In this document: one piece after another, positions 7,071-15,641 of the stretch
Position numbering within the stretch: the stretch's first letter is position 1
How the letters are laid out: each line of letters starts with the position of its first letter
Origin: Litorivicinus lipolyticus
GTDB lineage: Bacteria > Pseudomonadota > Gammaproteobacteria > Pseudomonadales > Litorivicinaceae
NCBI RefSeq assembly: GCF_009650135.1
Contig: NZ_CP045871.1
Span: 2,237,001-2,301,000, forward strand
Length of the DNA stretch: 64,000 nt
Direction of reading: 5' to 3'
Notes under the pieces: model-generated
Databases searched by the model: none
Told to the model about the DNA's origin: nothing
Seen by the model: the letters and a program-made list of their open reading frames with translations, nothing else
Made by a program: the position numbers and the translations under genes

Positions 7071-8731
7071 TGTGGTGGTCCAGCTATACCCGCGACAAAG
7101 CCCGCGACGATGGACTGGCCGCGGTCATCGTGACCGTGATGCTGATTCCGCAGTCGTTGGCCTACGCGTTGCTGGCCGGACTGCCCCCACAGATCGGACT
7201 GTATGCGTCGATCTTTCCGTTGATCGGGTATGCTTTGCTGGGGTCCAGCATGACCTTGGCAGTCGGGCCGGTAGCCGTGGTCTCGCTGATGACCGCAGCC
7301 GCGGTTGGGCAGGTCGCCCAGGTCGGCACCCCGGAGTACATCGGCGCCGCGGTTTTACTGGCACTGATGAGCGGTTTATTCCTGCTGGCCCTGGGCCTGG
7401 TGCGCGCGGGATTTATCGCCAATTTACTGTCGCACCCGGTCATCAGTGGCTTTATCAGCGCCTCGGCGGTGTTGATCGCGATCAGCCAGCTTAAACACCT
7501 GTTTGGAATCGAAGCCAGCGGCCACTCCCTGCTCGAACTCGGGGCTGATTTAATTGCCAATTTAGGCAACACCAATGCCACCAGTTTGCTGATTGGCCTC
7601 GGCTGCGTGGCCTTCCTGTTTTGGTCGCGTTCGAAACTTGCAGCGCTGCTGGTGGGGTGGGGCGTCGGCGAAGGCAATGCCGCCCTGGTCACGAAAATGG
7701 CCCCCATGTTGGCGGTCATCGCCACGACGCTGGCGGCCTGGGCCTTTAACCTGGGCATCAAGGTGGTCGGCGTGGTCCCGGCTGGACTGCCGTTGCCATC
7801 CATCCCGGACATCGATTTGGGCCTGGCCCGAGACCTGATTGGACCGGCGATTCTGATCAGCCTGGTCGGGTTCGTCGAATCGGTCTCGGTCGGGCATACC
7901 CTGGCCGCCAAGCGCCGCGAAAAAATCAACCCGACGCGCGAATTGATGGGCCTTGGATTGGCCAACATGGCCAGCGGCGTCGGCGGTGGTTTCCCGGTGA
8001 CCGGTGGCTTCAGCCGCAGCGTGGTCAACTTTGATGCCGGCGCACGCACCCCCATGGCTGGCGTTATCACCGCGCTGCTGATTGCCCTGACTGCATTGTT
8101 TTTGACCCCGCTGTTTACTTTCTTGCCCAAAGCCGTGCTGGGGGCCACCGTGATCGTTGCGGTGCTGTCGCTGGTCGACATCGGCGCCATGGTGCATGTC
8201 TTTAAGTATTCACGCGCCGACTTTGTGGCGCTGGCGCTGACCGTCATCGCCGTTCTGACGGTCGGTGTCGAGGCCGGTATTTTGGTCGGCATTGGCTGCT
8301 CAATCCTGGTGTTGCTGGCCAAGGTGTCAAAGCCACACATCGCCGAAGTCGGCCAAATTGAGGGCACCGAGCACTACCGCAATGTCTCGCGCCACCCGGT
8401 GATCTGTGGAGCCGAAACCGCGGCCATTCGGTTCGACGAGCGGCTGCATTTTCTAAACGCCCACCGGCTCGAAGAAACCGTCGCCGATCTACTCAGCCGG
8501 CCCGGGTTAAAGCACCTGATCCTGAATTGCTCGGCGATCAATGACGTCGACGCATCCGGCTTGGACGTATTGGAGGCGATCAATGCCCGCCTTAAAGACG
8601 CCGACATCAGTTTCAACCTGTCCGAAGTTAAAGGCCCAGTGATGGATAAGCTGACCAAGTCGCACCTGATCGAAGAGCTGCATGGCCGGGTGTTTTTGAG
8701 CCATCACGACGCGAGTTCGAGCCTCGCCTAG
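7067..8731 (+). CDS. SulP family anion transporter with STAS domain
   Basis: A 554-residue inner-membrane SLC26/SulP transporter. The transmembrane part (about 20-400) has the family region IPQSLAYALLAGLPP and a later GGFPVTGGFSRS segment; the STAS domain occupies the last 110 residues with LNCSAINDVDASGLDVL, the loop that carries the phosphorylatable Ser in anti-sigma-antagonist folds. It is coupled to the MBL gene by an ATGA overlap. In this setting sulfate or sulfite export or uptake is likely; bicarbonate transport, known for other SulP proteins, cannot be excluded. Confidence 0.88.
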   Translation: MMWWSSYTRDKARDDGLAAVIVTVMLIPQSLAYALLAGLPPQIGLYASIFPLIGYALLGSSMTLAVGPVAVVSLMTAAAVGQVAQVGTPEYIGAAVLLALMSGLFLLALGLVRAGFIANLLSHPVISGFISASAVLIAISQLKHLFGIEASGHSLLELGADLIANLGNTNATSLLIGLGCVAFLFWSRSKLAALLVGWGVGEGNAALVTKMAPMLAVIATTLAAWAFNLGIKVVGVVPAGLPLPSIPDIDLGLARDLIGPAILISLVGFVESVSVGHTLAAKRREKINPTRELMGLGLANMASGVGGGFPVTGGFSRSVVNFDAGARTPMAGVITALLIALTALFLTPLFTFLPKAVLGATVIVAVLSLVDIGAMVHVFKYSRADFVALALTVIAVLTVGVEAGILVGIGCSILVLLAKVSKPHIAEVGQIEGTEHYRNVSRHPVICGAETAAIRFDERLHFLNAHRLEETVADLLSRPGLKHLILNCSAINDVDASGLDVLEAINARLKDADISFNLSEVKGPVMDKLTKSHLIEELHGRVFLSHHDASSSLA

Positions 8732-8778
8732 GCCTCGGGGGCATGGTAAATTGCGCGCCTAACTGAAAAGAGCGCCGC

Positions 8779-10086
8779 ATGACCCTAATTTCCGAGCAAC
8801 AGATCGCCGACACCAAAGCCCGCTATGGGATTGAACAATTGGAGCGCGCCTCCATTCGCCAGTTGGTGATGATGGTCAGCGACCTTGAAGCCTTGAGCGG
8901 CGTCGATTTTGTGCGCATGGAGCTGGGCGTCCCAGGCTTGTCGCCGGCGCCGCAAGCCCGCGCCGCCGAGCACGCCGTGATTGATTCGCCGCTACTGGCG
9001 CAATATCCGGCATTAAATGGCAACCCAAGCCTGCGCCAAGCGCTGTCACAGTTTTTCAAATCGTTCATGAATGTAGACGTGCCGGCGGACAACTGCATCC
9101 CGACCGCCGGCGCCATGCAGGCCAGCTTGGCCGCGTTTTGGTTGGTCGCCAATTTGCACCCCACGCGCACTAAAATCCTGTTCTTGGACCCTGGATTTCC
9201 GACCCAAATTCAGCAGGTTCAGAGCCTGGGCATCGCCTATGAGCGAGTCGATGTGTTCGCCCAGCGCCCACGCCGAGTCGCCGATCAGATCCGCCCCTAT
9301 TTGGAAAACGGCGACATCGCCGGGATCGTGTATTCAAACCCCTCGAACCCGGTCTGGAATTGCTTGGCACCGGAGGAACTTGAGGAAATCGCCGCCCTGT
9401 GCGACGCCCACGAGACCATCGCACTGGAAGACCTGGCCTACTTTGGCATGGACTTTCGGGTCGACTACAGCCACCCCAACCAGCCGCCCTACCCGCCCAG
9501 CATGGGCCACTACACCCACCGCTGCATTCAAATGTTTTCCGGCTCCAAGCTATTTAACTACGCCGGCCAGCGAACCGGCGCCGTGATCATACCCGAGACG
9601 CTGATGGCCATCGAAAGCGAGCAACTAAAGGCCCGCTTCGGCTACGCCTCGCTTCGCAATGCTCTGTTGTTTGGTGTTATCCAGCCGACCACCGCCGGGC
9701 TATGCCAGTCGGCCCAAGCCGGCTTTGAAGGCGCGCTGCGCGCTATGCTGGATGGCAAGTGGAATCCGCTGATTGAAGCGCGCGCCTACGAACAGCGCGC
9801 GGTTAAATTGAAGGCCGCCCTGAGCGCACACGGATTTGAGCTTTTGTATGACGCCGACGGTGACACCCCGATTGCCGACGGTTTCTATTTTGCCTTTGGC
9901 CACCCGGCCTACCCGGACGCGGGACTGGCACAGGCGCTGATTGAATTTGGTGTCAGTGCGACGCCATTGACCGACGCCGGCGCCCACCACAAACACGGTT
10001 TACGCGCCTGCGTTGGACTGATGACGGACGACGACTTACACCGCATCGTCGGTCGCCTGGCTGCCTTCCAAGAGGCCCATGCATGA
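8779..10086 (+). CDS. PLP-dependent class I/II aminotransferase
   Basis: A 435-residue fold-type I aminotransferase. The lysine that holds pyridoxal phosphate is K257 in SGSKLFNYAGQR; the Asp that binds the pyridine nitrogen is D218 in LEDLAYF, and NPSNPVW supplies the conserved Asn. The C-terminal part has the expected small domain. The gene overlaps the following ABC ATPase by 4 bp (ATGA), so the enzyme is made with an amino-acid importer and probably transaminates the imported amino acid. The substrate is not evident. The 47 bp upstream hold no clear regulatory element. Confidence 0.85.
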   Translation: MTLISEQQIADTKARYGIEQLERASIRQLVMMVSDLEALSGVDFVRMELGVPGLSPAPQARAAEHAVIDSPLLAQYPALNGNPSLRQALSQFFKSFMNVDVPADNCIPTAGAMQASLAAFWLVANLHPTRTKILFLDPGFPTQIQQVQSLGIAYERVDVFAQRPRRVADQIRPYLENGDIAGIVYSNPSNPVWNCLAPEELEEIAALCDAHETIALEDLAYFGMDFRVDYSHPNQPPYPPSMGHYTHRCIQMFSGSKLFNYAGQRTGAVIIPETLMAIESEQLKARFGYASLRNALLFGVIQPTTAGLCQSAQAGFEGALRAMLDGKWNPLIEARAYEQRAVKLKAALSAHGFELLYDADGDTPIADGFYFAFGHPAYPDAGLAQALIEFGVSATPLTDAGAHHKHGLRACVGLMTDDDLHRIVGRLAAFQEAHA

Positions 10087-10847
10087 GCGATCCGATCCTG
10101 TCCCTAAAAGGCATCCATAAAAGCTACGGCGACCTGGAGGTGCTCAAAGGCATCGACATCACCGCCCACAAAGGTGATGTGATCGCGCTGATCGGGTCAT
10201 CTGGGTCGGGCAAGTCGACATTAATTCGCTGTGCAAATTTGCTCGAAGTACCCCAGCAAGGCGACATTATTTTCAAAGGCGATGCGTTACGCTGGACCGA
10301 AAAACGCGGCCAACGCGTGCCGGCCGATGACGAACAGGTTCGCAATCTGCGAACCCACCTGAGCATGGTTTTTCAACAGTTCAACCTGTGGTCTCACATG
10401 ACCATCTTGGACAACGTTATCGAGGCCCCGGTGACGGTGTTGGGACAGGCGCGAAATGACGCAGCGTCAAAAGGCCGTGCACTGCTGAAAAAAGTCGGTA
10501 TCGGTGACAAGTGCGACCAATACCCGGCACAACTGTCCGGCGGCCAACAGCAGCGCGCGGCGATTGCCCGCGGCCTGGCCATGTCGCCCACTGCGATGCT
10601 GTTTGATGAACCCACCAGCGCACTGGATCCGGAGCTTGAAGCCGAAGTGGTCAAAGTCATCAAAGATTTGGCGCGCGACGGCACCACCATGATTATTGTG
10701 ACGCACGACATGAAACTTGCGCGCGACGTAGCAAATCACTTAATTTTCCTGCATCAGGGCCAAATCGAAGAACAAGGTGTTCCGAGCGACGTACTCGATC
10801 ATCCTAAATCGGAGCGCTTGCAGCAGTTTTTGAGCGCAACCCTGTAA
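10083..10847 (+). CDS. Polar amino-acid ABC importer ATPase (HisP/OccP type)
   Basis: A 254-residue ATPase with Walker A GSSGSGKS at residues 38-45, Q-loop FQQFNLW, signature SGGQQQR and Walker B MLFDEPTSALDPE. The closest families are HisP, ArtP and OccP for basic amino acids and opines. It is coupled to the aminotransferase gene upstream and followed by the periplasmic binding protein and two permeases, a complete importer. Confidence 0.93.
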   Translation: MSDPILSLKGIHKSYGDLEVLKGIDITAHKGDVIALIGSSGSGKSTLIRCANLLEVPQQGDIIFKGDALRWTEKRGQRVPADDEQVRNLRTHLSMVFQQFNLWSHMTILDNVIEAPVTVLGQARNDAASKGRALLKKVGIGDKCDQYPAQLSGGQQQRAAIARGLAMSPTAMLFDEPTSALDPELEAEVVKVIKDLARDGTTMIIVTHDMKLARDVANHLIFLHQGQIEEQGVPSDVLDHPKSERLQQFLSATL

Positions 10848-10877
10848 ATCTGATCATCAACCATAGGTAGAACACGA

Positions 10878-11600
10878 ATGAAAAAAGCGTTAATTGGCGC
10901 ACTGGCCGCTGGCCTGTTCGCAGTACCGGCCTTGGCCGACACCGTTCGCATGGGCACCGAAGGCGCCTACCCTCCGTACAACTTTATTAATGACGACGGC
11001 GAAGTCGACGGCTACGAGCGTGAAGTGGGCGATCTGTTGTGTGAAATCGCAAAACTGGACTGCACCTGGGTCAAGAACGACTGGGACAGCATCATCCCGA
11101 ACTTGGTTGGCGGTAACTACGACACCATCATCGCCGGCATGAGCATCACCGCCGAGCGCGACGAAGTGATCGACTTCACCCAGGCGTACCTGCCGCCGGA
11201 CCCGAGCTTTTACGTGGCCATGGCCGGCGCCGACGCTAATGTCATCAACGGCATTGTTGCGGCACAGACCAATACTATCCAAGCCGGCGAAGTGGCTAAA
11301 TCAGGCGCAACCCTGGTTGAGTTTGCATCACCGGACGAAACGGTTGCTGCGGTTATGAACGGCGAAGCCGACGCCGTATTGGCCGATGGCGCATTCTTGC
11401 AGGAAGCGGTTGACGCTTCTAACGGCGAACTCGTGATTGTTGAGAAAGTTCTGTTGGGCGGCGGCATCGGCATTGGCGTACGCGAATCAGACGGCGAATT
11501 GAAAGCCCAATTCAACGCGGCAATCGACACCATTAAGGCGGACGGTCGTTTGAACACCCTCATCGTCAAGTGGTTCAGCGAAGAGCAAGCGGTCTACTAA
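10878..11600 (+). CDS. Periplasmic amino-acid-binding protein (SBP_bac_3)
   Basis: A 240-residue secreted binding protein. The signal peptide ends near residue 20 (PALA, then DTVRMGTEG). The mature part has the SBP_bac_3 start (GTEGAYPPYNF), the GYEREVGDLLCE region and SITAERDEVIDFT. A Cys pair in the DLLC...LDCTW region resembles the disulfide of HisJ/LAO proteins, which favours basic amino acids such as histidine, arginine or ornithine, without proving it. It is followed directly by a strong terminator, which would make it more abundant than the permeases downstream. Confidence 0.92.
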   Translation: MKKALIGALAAGLFAVPALADTVRMGTEGAYPPYNFINDDGEVDGYEREVGDLLCEIAKLDCTWVKNDWDSIIPNLVGGNYDTIIAGMSITAERDEVIDFTQAYLPPDPSFYVAMAGADANVINGIVAAQTNTIQAGEVAKSGATLVEFASPDETVAAVMNGEADAVLADGAFLQEAVDASNGELVIVEKVLLGGGIGIGVRESDGELKAQFNAAIDTIKADGRLNTLIVKWFSEEQAVY

Positions 11601-11615
11601 GGCCGAAAACGTCAG

Positions 11616-11640
11616 AAGGCCCCCGCGTGGGGCCTTTTTT
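11616..11640 (+). terminator. Intra-operon terminator after the binding-protein gene
   Basis: Stem AAGGCCCC / GGGGCCTT, loop CGCGT, followed by a T-run. It lies between the binding protein and the permease genes, so partial read-through probably sets the high binding-protein to permease ratio. Confidence 0.85.
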
Positions 11641-11651
11641 CGTTGATCCCT

Positions 11652-12515
11652 ATGTGTACAGATCCTAGCGCCCTAGACGGGCTAGCCTGGTTGACTTGCT
11701 ACTTAACGAACGGCAAGCACCTACTCTTTTACCAAAGCTTCGGCACGGTGTTGCTGTTGCTGTCCCTGGCCGCGCCACTGGCGCTTGGGCTGGGTTTTTT
11801 GGGCGCCCTGGCCAAACGCTCTGCGATGATTGGCGTACGCCAACTGGGCCAGGTGTATGTCGCCATGGTGCGCGGCATTCCCGACATTGTGTTCTTTTTG
11901 TTCGTGCCGCTGATGATTGACCAAGGCCTCGAAATCGTGCGCCACCTGACGCTGTGTCCCGAGGTCACCGCACCGATCTTTCAGGGCAATGATTTCGTCG
12001 TTTGCGAGGCCGCCAAAATTCCACTGTCGTCGGCCTCGCCATGGGTTCATAGCCTGTATGGATTCATCCTTGCGCTGACGGCGTTCGCGATTGTCTTTGG
12101 GGCCTTTGCGGCCAACACCTTGGATGGCGCACTGAGCTCAGTACCCCAGGCCCAACTGGAAACCGCACGCGCCTATGGCATGCGTCCGTCACAGGTGTTT
12201 TGGCGTATCCAACTGCCACAGATGTGGAGCTATGCCCTGCCAGGGCTGGCCAACCTCTGGCAAATCCTAATCAAAGCGACGCCGCTGCTGTTTTTGCTGG
12301 GTATCGAGGACATTGTGTATTGGGCGCGCGAACTGGGCGGCATGAAAGGCAACCGTTTTGACTACCCGCACCCGGATTGGCGGCTGTGGTACTTCTCGGC
12401 ACTGCTGGTGTTTTATTTGGGCATGACCTGGGGCAGCGAAAAAATCTTTGCCCGCATCCAGGCCCGCCTGGCCGTCGGCCAAGCCACCCTAGCGGGTAAA
12501 GGTGCCGGCGTATGA
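11652..12515 (+). CDS. Polar amino-acid ABC importer permease (HisQ-like)
   Basis: A 287-residue inner-membrane permease with the EAA-type loop ETARAYGMRPSQVFWRIQLPQ region. It is longer than the usual 230-240 residues because of a segment of about 40 residues after PLMIDQGLEIV that contains two cysteines. I chose the ATG at 11652; a TTG at 11643 is also in frame, and neither has a clear ribosome-binding site because the terminator lies immediately upstream. Its end overlaps the second permease gene by 4 bp. Confidence 0.87.
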   Translation: MCTDPSALDGLAWLTCYLTNGKHLLFYQSFGTVLLLLSLAAPLALGLGFLGALAKRSAMIGVRQLGQVYVAMVRGIPDIVFFLFVPLMIDQGLEIVRHLTLCPEVTAPIFQGNDFVVCEAAKIPLSSASPWVHSLYGFILALTAFAIVFGAFAANTLDGALSSVPQAQLETARAYGMRPSQVFWRIQLPQMWSYALPGLANLWQILIKATPLLFLLGIEDIVYWARELGGMKGNRFDYPHPDWRLWYFSALLVFYLGMTWGSEKIFARIQARLAVGQATLAGKGAGV

Positions 12516-13348
12516 TGTGTTCACAAACGCTGGCCGACTACGGGCTGCGATCCTTGGGCTTTGGCGAACGCTTACTGCCGCGCGCGGACATTACGTTGTG
12601 CGACCAGGTCGTGCTGATCGGCAGCGGTATGCTCTGGAACGTCTATTTTGCGGTTTTTGCGTTGCTGCTGGGCTTTGGCTTTGCGACCGCGCTTGCGCTG
12701 GGTAAGGCCTCGGACAACCCATGGCTGCGTAAGCCGGCGTCCGGGTTCGTGTTCTTTTTCCGCGGCACGCCGCTGTTCATTCAGTTCTTTTTTGTCTACG
12801 AACTGTTCGTCTTGATCCCCAAAGTCGGGTTCGAGTTCAGCCTCGGCGGGCTGGAATTGAGTGTTGAAACGCGTTGGCTGACCCGGGCCTGGTTGGGGGC
12901 ACTGATCGTGCTGTTTTTGAACACCTCGGCCTACACCGCCGAGATCTTTTACGGCGCGCTGCGCAGCGTACCAGCCGGCGATATCGAGGCGGCGAAAGCC
13001 TACGGCATGAATCCGCGCCAGCGTTTCCGGCGCGTGATTTGGCCGAGCATGCTGCGCCTGGCATGGCCGTCCTATACCAACGAAGCGATCTTTTTGTTCC
13101 ACGCCACCACGCTGATTTTTTTCAGCGCGTTCCCGGCCTGGCGCCAGCAAGGCGATGCGCTGTATTACGCCAACTATTTTGCCGAGGCGACCTACAATCC
13201 GTTCGTGCCCTACCCGATCGCAGCGGCCTGGTTTGTGGTCTTTACGTTATTAATTATCACCGTTTTTGGCGCCGCCCAACGTCGCCTAAACCGTCATTTG
13301 CCGGACAACGCGCCGAAATTTAAACTGCGCCTTCGGCTGATTCGCTAA
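12512..13348 (+). CDS. Polar amino-acid ABC importer permease (HisM-like)
   Basis: A 278-residue inner-membrane permease, second half of the heterodimeric channel. The EAA loop reads EAAKAYGMNPRQRFRRVIWPS. It begins at ATGATG overlapping the end of the first permease and ends the importer operon; the yajQ gene follows after 16 bp with its own AAGGAG. Like its partner it is longer than typical, here in the N-terminal 40 residues. Confidence 0.9.
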   Translation: MMCSQTLADYGLRSLGFGERLLPRADITLCDQVVLIGSGMLWNVYFAVFALLLGFGFATALALGKASDNPWLRKPASGFVFFFRGTPLFIQFFFVYELFVLIPKVGFEFSLGGLELSVETRWLTRAWLGALIVLFLNTSAYTAEIFYGALRSVPAGDIEAAKAYGMNPRQRFRRVIWPSMLRLAWPSYTNEAIFLFHATTLIFFSAFPAWRQQGDALYYANYFAEATYNPFVPYPIAAAWFVVFTLLIITVFGAAQRRLNRHLPDNAPKFKLRLRLIR

Positions 13349-13364
13349 CTTCCAAGGAGCGCCC

Positions 13365-13850
13365 ATGCCCACCTTTGACATCGTGTCGGAAATCGACACC
13401 CACGAGCTGCAAAACGCAGTCGACCAGGCCAACAAAGAAGTCACCACACGCTTTGATTTTAAAGGCACGCAATCGAGCTTCGATTTGAAGGACGGTAACG
13501 TCTTGCTGGCCACTGAATCCGAGTTCCAGCTGGACCAGATGTACGACATGCTGACCGGCAAGATGACCAAACGCGGCATCGACATTCGCTGTTTAAATCG
13601 CGAAGACCCTGAGCTGCACCTGAAAAGTGCACGCCAGACCATCACGGTCAAACAGGGTCTGGAATCCGCCGACGCCAAAAAAATCGTCAAGCTGATTAAA
13701 GATGAAAAACTCAAAGTCCAAGCCAGCATCCAAGGCGACACCGTGCGCGTGAACGGCAAGAAACGCGACGACTTGCAGACCGCGATCGCGCTGCTCAAAG
13801 AAAAAGACCCGGTCAGCTTGCCACTGCAATACCAGAACTTCCGCGACTGA
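13365..13850 (+). CDS. yajQ: YajQ family nucleotide (c-di-GMP)-binding protein
   Basis: A 161-residue cytoplasmic protein matching YajQ over its whole length, including the N-terminal MPTFDIVSE, TRFDFKGT and the C-terminal DLQTAIALLKE stretch with PLQYQNFRD. Members bind cyclic di-GMP or other nucleotides and affect virulence or phage functions in some species; the role here is unknown. AAGGAG lies 7 bp before the ATG. Its TGA overlaps the next ATG by one base. Confidence 0.95.
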   Translation: MPTFDIVSEIDTHELQNAVDQANKEVTTRFDFKGTQSSFDLKDGNVLLATESEFQLDQMYDMLTGKMTKRGIDIRCLNREDPELHLKSARQTITVKQGLESADAKKIVKLIKDEKLKVQASIQGDTVRVNGKKRDDLQTAIALLKEKDPVSLPLQYQNFRD

Positions 13851-14671
13851 TGCTGCCGTCCCCGGGGTTCCGCCACCTGCCGGCGGTATTGACTGATCAC
13901 CAGCGTGCGGGGCTACAGGCCAGCATCAATCGCATGATCGAAGGCTTTGATTTGGCCGCCTCGACCGCGGTGTTCTCGACCGCGGCGGATGCGCAAACGC
14001 GTGACCGCTACTTTTTGGACAGCGCGCGCGGCGTGTCACCCTTTCTAGAGGCCGGCTGTGTCGACGCCAGTGGCGCGCTGACGCGCCCCAAGGCCGAGTG
14101 CATCAACAAAATCGGCCACGCCCTGCACGATCATGACGAGGCGTTTGCAGCCTTGGGTCGCCACCCCGCCGTGGTCGCCGCGCTGCGTCAGGTCGCGGAC
14201 GAACCCTGGGCGCTGATGCAGTCGATGGTCATCATGAAACCACCGGGCATTGGCGGCGAAGTGCGTTGGCACCAGGACGGCACTTTTTTGAGCGACCAAC
14301 CCGAATCGGTCATCGGCTTCTGGTTCGCCCTCGAAGACGCAACCCCCGACAACGCCTGTTTGCAGTTCAAAGTTGACGGTCACCTGGACCCGCTGAGTGA
14401 GCGCTACCGAGTCGAGCACGCCGACGGCAGCAATCGCTTTGAAGCGCTGGCGCCCTTAGCGTGGCCGGACGCCGACGGCAGTGAAACCCGGTACGCGCCG
14501 TGCAAGGCTGGCGACGCACTGATGTTTGGCGGGCGCATTGCGCATGCCAGCTCGACCAACCAGTCGAGCCGATCACGCCGTGCTATCACCTTGCACTTTC
14601 GCCGAGCGGCCACCGACTGGTGCCGCGACAACTGGTTACAGCGCGCCGCGCTGCCTGACTTCTTAGTCTAA
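13850..14671 (+). CDS. Phytanoyl-CoA dioxygenase (PhyH) family protein
   Basis: A 273-residue Fe(II)/2-oxoglutarate-dependent oxygenase. The iron triad is H141-x-D143 in WHQDGTF and H232 in GGRIAHASS; R243 can hold 2-oxoglutarate. The substrate is unknown: bacterial PhyH proteins hydroxylate very diverse compounds, including ectoine, and no matching pathway genes are near. The ATG overlaps the yajQ stop, so the two are co-translated; the agmatinase gene follows 13 bp later on the same strand. Confidence 0.85.
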   Translation: MLPSPGFRHLPAVLTDHQRAGLQASINRMIEGFDLAASTAVFSTAADAQTRDRYFLDSARGVSPFLEAGCVDASGALTRPKAECINKIGHALHDHDEAFAALGRHPAVVAALRQVADEPWALMQSMVIMKPPGIGGEVRWHQDGTFLSDQPESVIGFWFALEDATPDNACLQFKVDGHLDPLSERYRVEHADGSNRFEALAPLAWPDADGSETRYAPCKAGDALMFGGRIAHASSTNQSSRSRRAITLHFRRAATDWCRDNWLQRAALPDFLV

Positions 14672-14684
14672 TCACGAGAAACCC

Positions 14685-15641
14685 ATGGATAACGATTTCG
14701 CGATCACCGCTAGCAGCCTGTACGGCACCCGCAGCGAAGAAATGTTTCAGGGCATCACCAGCTTCATCCGGCGCACCTATACCCGTGATCTGACCGGCGT
14801 CGACGTCGCCGTCATGGGCGTGCCGTTCGACACCGCGACCACCAACCGCCCCGGCGCCCGCTTCGGCCCGCGCGCGATCCGCGAAGCCAGCGCTCAGCTG
14901 TGTTGGGCGCGTCCCTATGGCTGGGGCTTTGATCCGTTTAAAACCTTGGCCGTGGTCGATTACGGCGATTGCCCGTTTGACCTGGTCAAGCCGGCCGAGG
15001 TGCCCGCTGAAATCGAGGCCCATGCCCGCACCGTCGTTGAGTCTGGGACCACCTTGCTGACCTTGGGAGGCGATCACTTTGTCAGCTACCCGGTCCTCAA
15101 GGCCCACCACGGCGTGCACGGCCCGGTCGCACTGGTTCACTTTGATGCCCATTCCGACACCTGGCCGTCCGAGCCGGGCGACATCGAGCACGGCACCATG
15201 TTCTATCACGCCGCGCGCGACGGCATCGTGGTGCCGGAGCACTCGATCCAGCTTGGCATTCGCACCCACAACAGCGACCGCCGCGGTTTCGAATGGGTCG
15301 AGGGGCCGGATTTACAGCTGCGCAGCGCCGACAGCATCGCCGATCAAATTCGAGCCCGAGTCGGCGATTTACCGGTCTACATGACCTTTGACGTCGATTG
15401 CTTGGATCCAGCCTATGCGCCCGGCACCGGCACGCCCGTGATTGGCGGGCCGTCAACCGCACAGGTGCTGGCGATTTTGCGCGCGCTGAAAGGCATCAAT
15501 GTGATTGGCATGGACGTGGTCGAGGTATCGCCGGCTTACGATCATGCCGAAGTGACGGCGCTGGCGGCCGCCACGATTGCCCAGCAGATGCTGTGTTTGC
15601 TGGCCTGGTACCGCGGCGCCCGCCCGGACGGCGAGGGCTAG
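14685..15641 (+). CDS. speB: Agmatinase
   Basis: A 318-residue ureohydrolase that splits agmatine into putrescine and urea. All binuclear manganese ligands are visible: H131 (GGDHF), D154, H156 and D158 (HFDAHSDTW), D236 and D238 (TFDVDCLDP). It works with the arginine decarboxylase at 17995-19869 to give putrescine. Its stop overlaps that of the convergent decarboxylase gene (CTAG). Proclavaminate amidinohydrolase and guanidinobutyrase share these motifs, but the polyamine cluster favours agmatinase. Confidence 0.92.
   Translation: MDNDFAITASSLYGTRSEEMFQGITSFIRRTYTRDLTGVDVAVMGVPFDTATTNRPGARFGPRAIREASAQLCWARPYGWGFDPFKTLAVVDYGDCPFDLVKPAEVPAEIEAHARTVVESGTTLLTLGGDHFVSYPVLKAHHGVHGPVALVHFDAHSDTWPSEPGDIEHGTMFYHAARDGIVVPEHSIQLGIRTHNSDRRGFEWVEGPDLQLRSADSIADQIRARVGDLPVYMTFDVDCLDPAYAPGTGTPVIGGPSTAQVLAILRALKGINVIGMDVVEVSPAYDHAEVTALAAATIAQQMLCLLAWYRGARPDGEG

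Noticed and set aside
7162..8367. A 401-codon open frame on the minus strand inside the SulP gene
   Set aside because: It is antisense to a well-conserved transporter, its composition (Ser, Thr, Pro, Arg) is typical of shadow frames in GC-rich DNA, and it has no recognisable domain.
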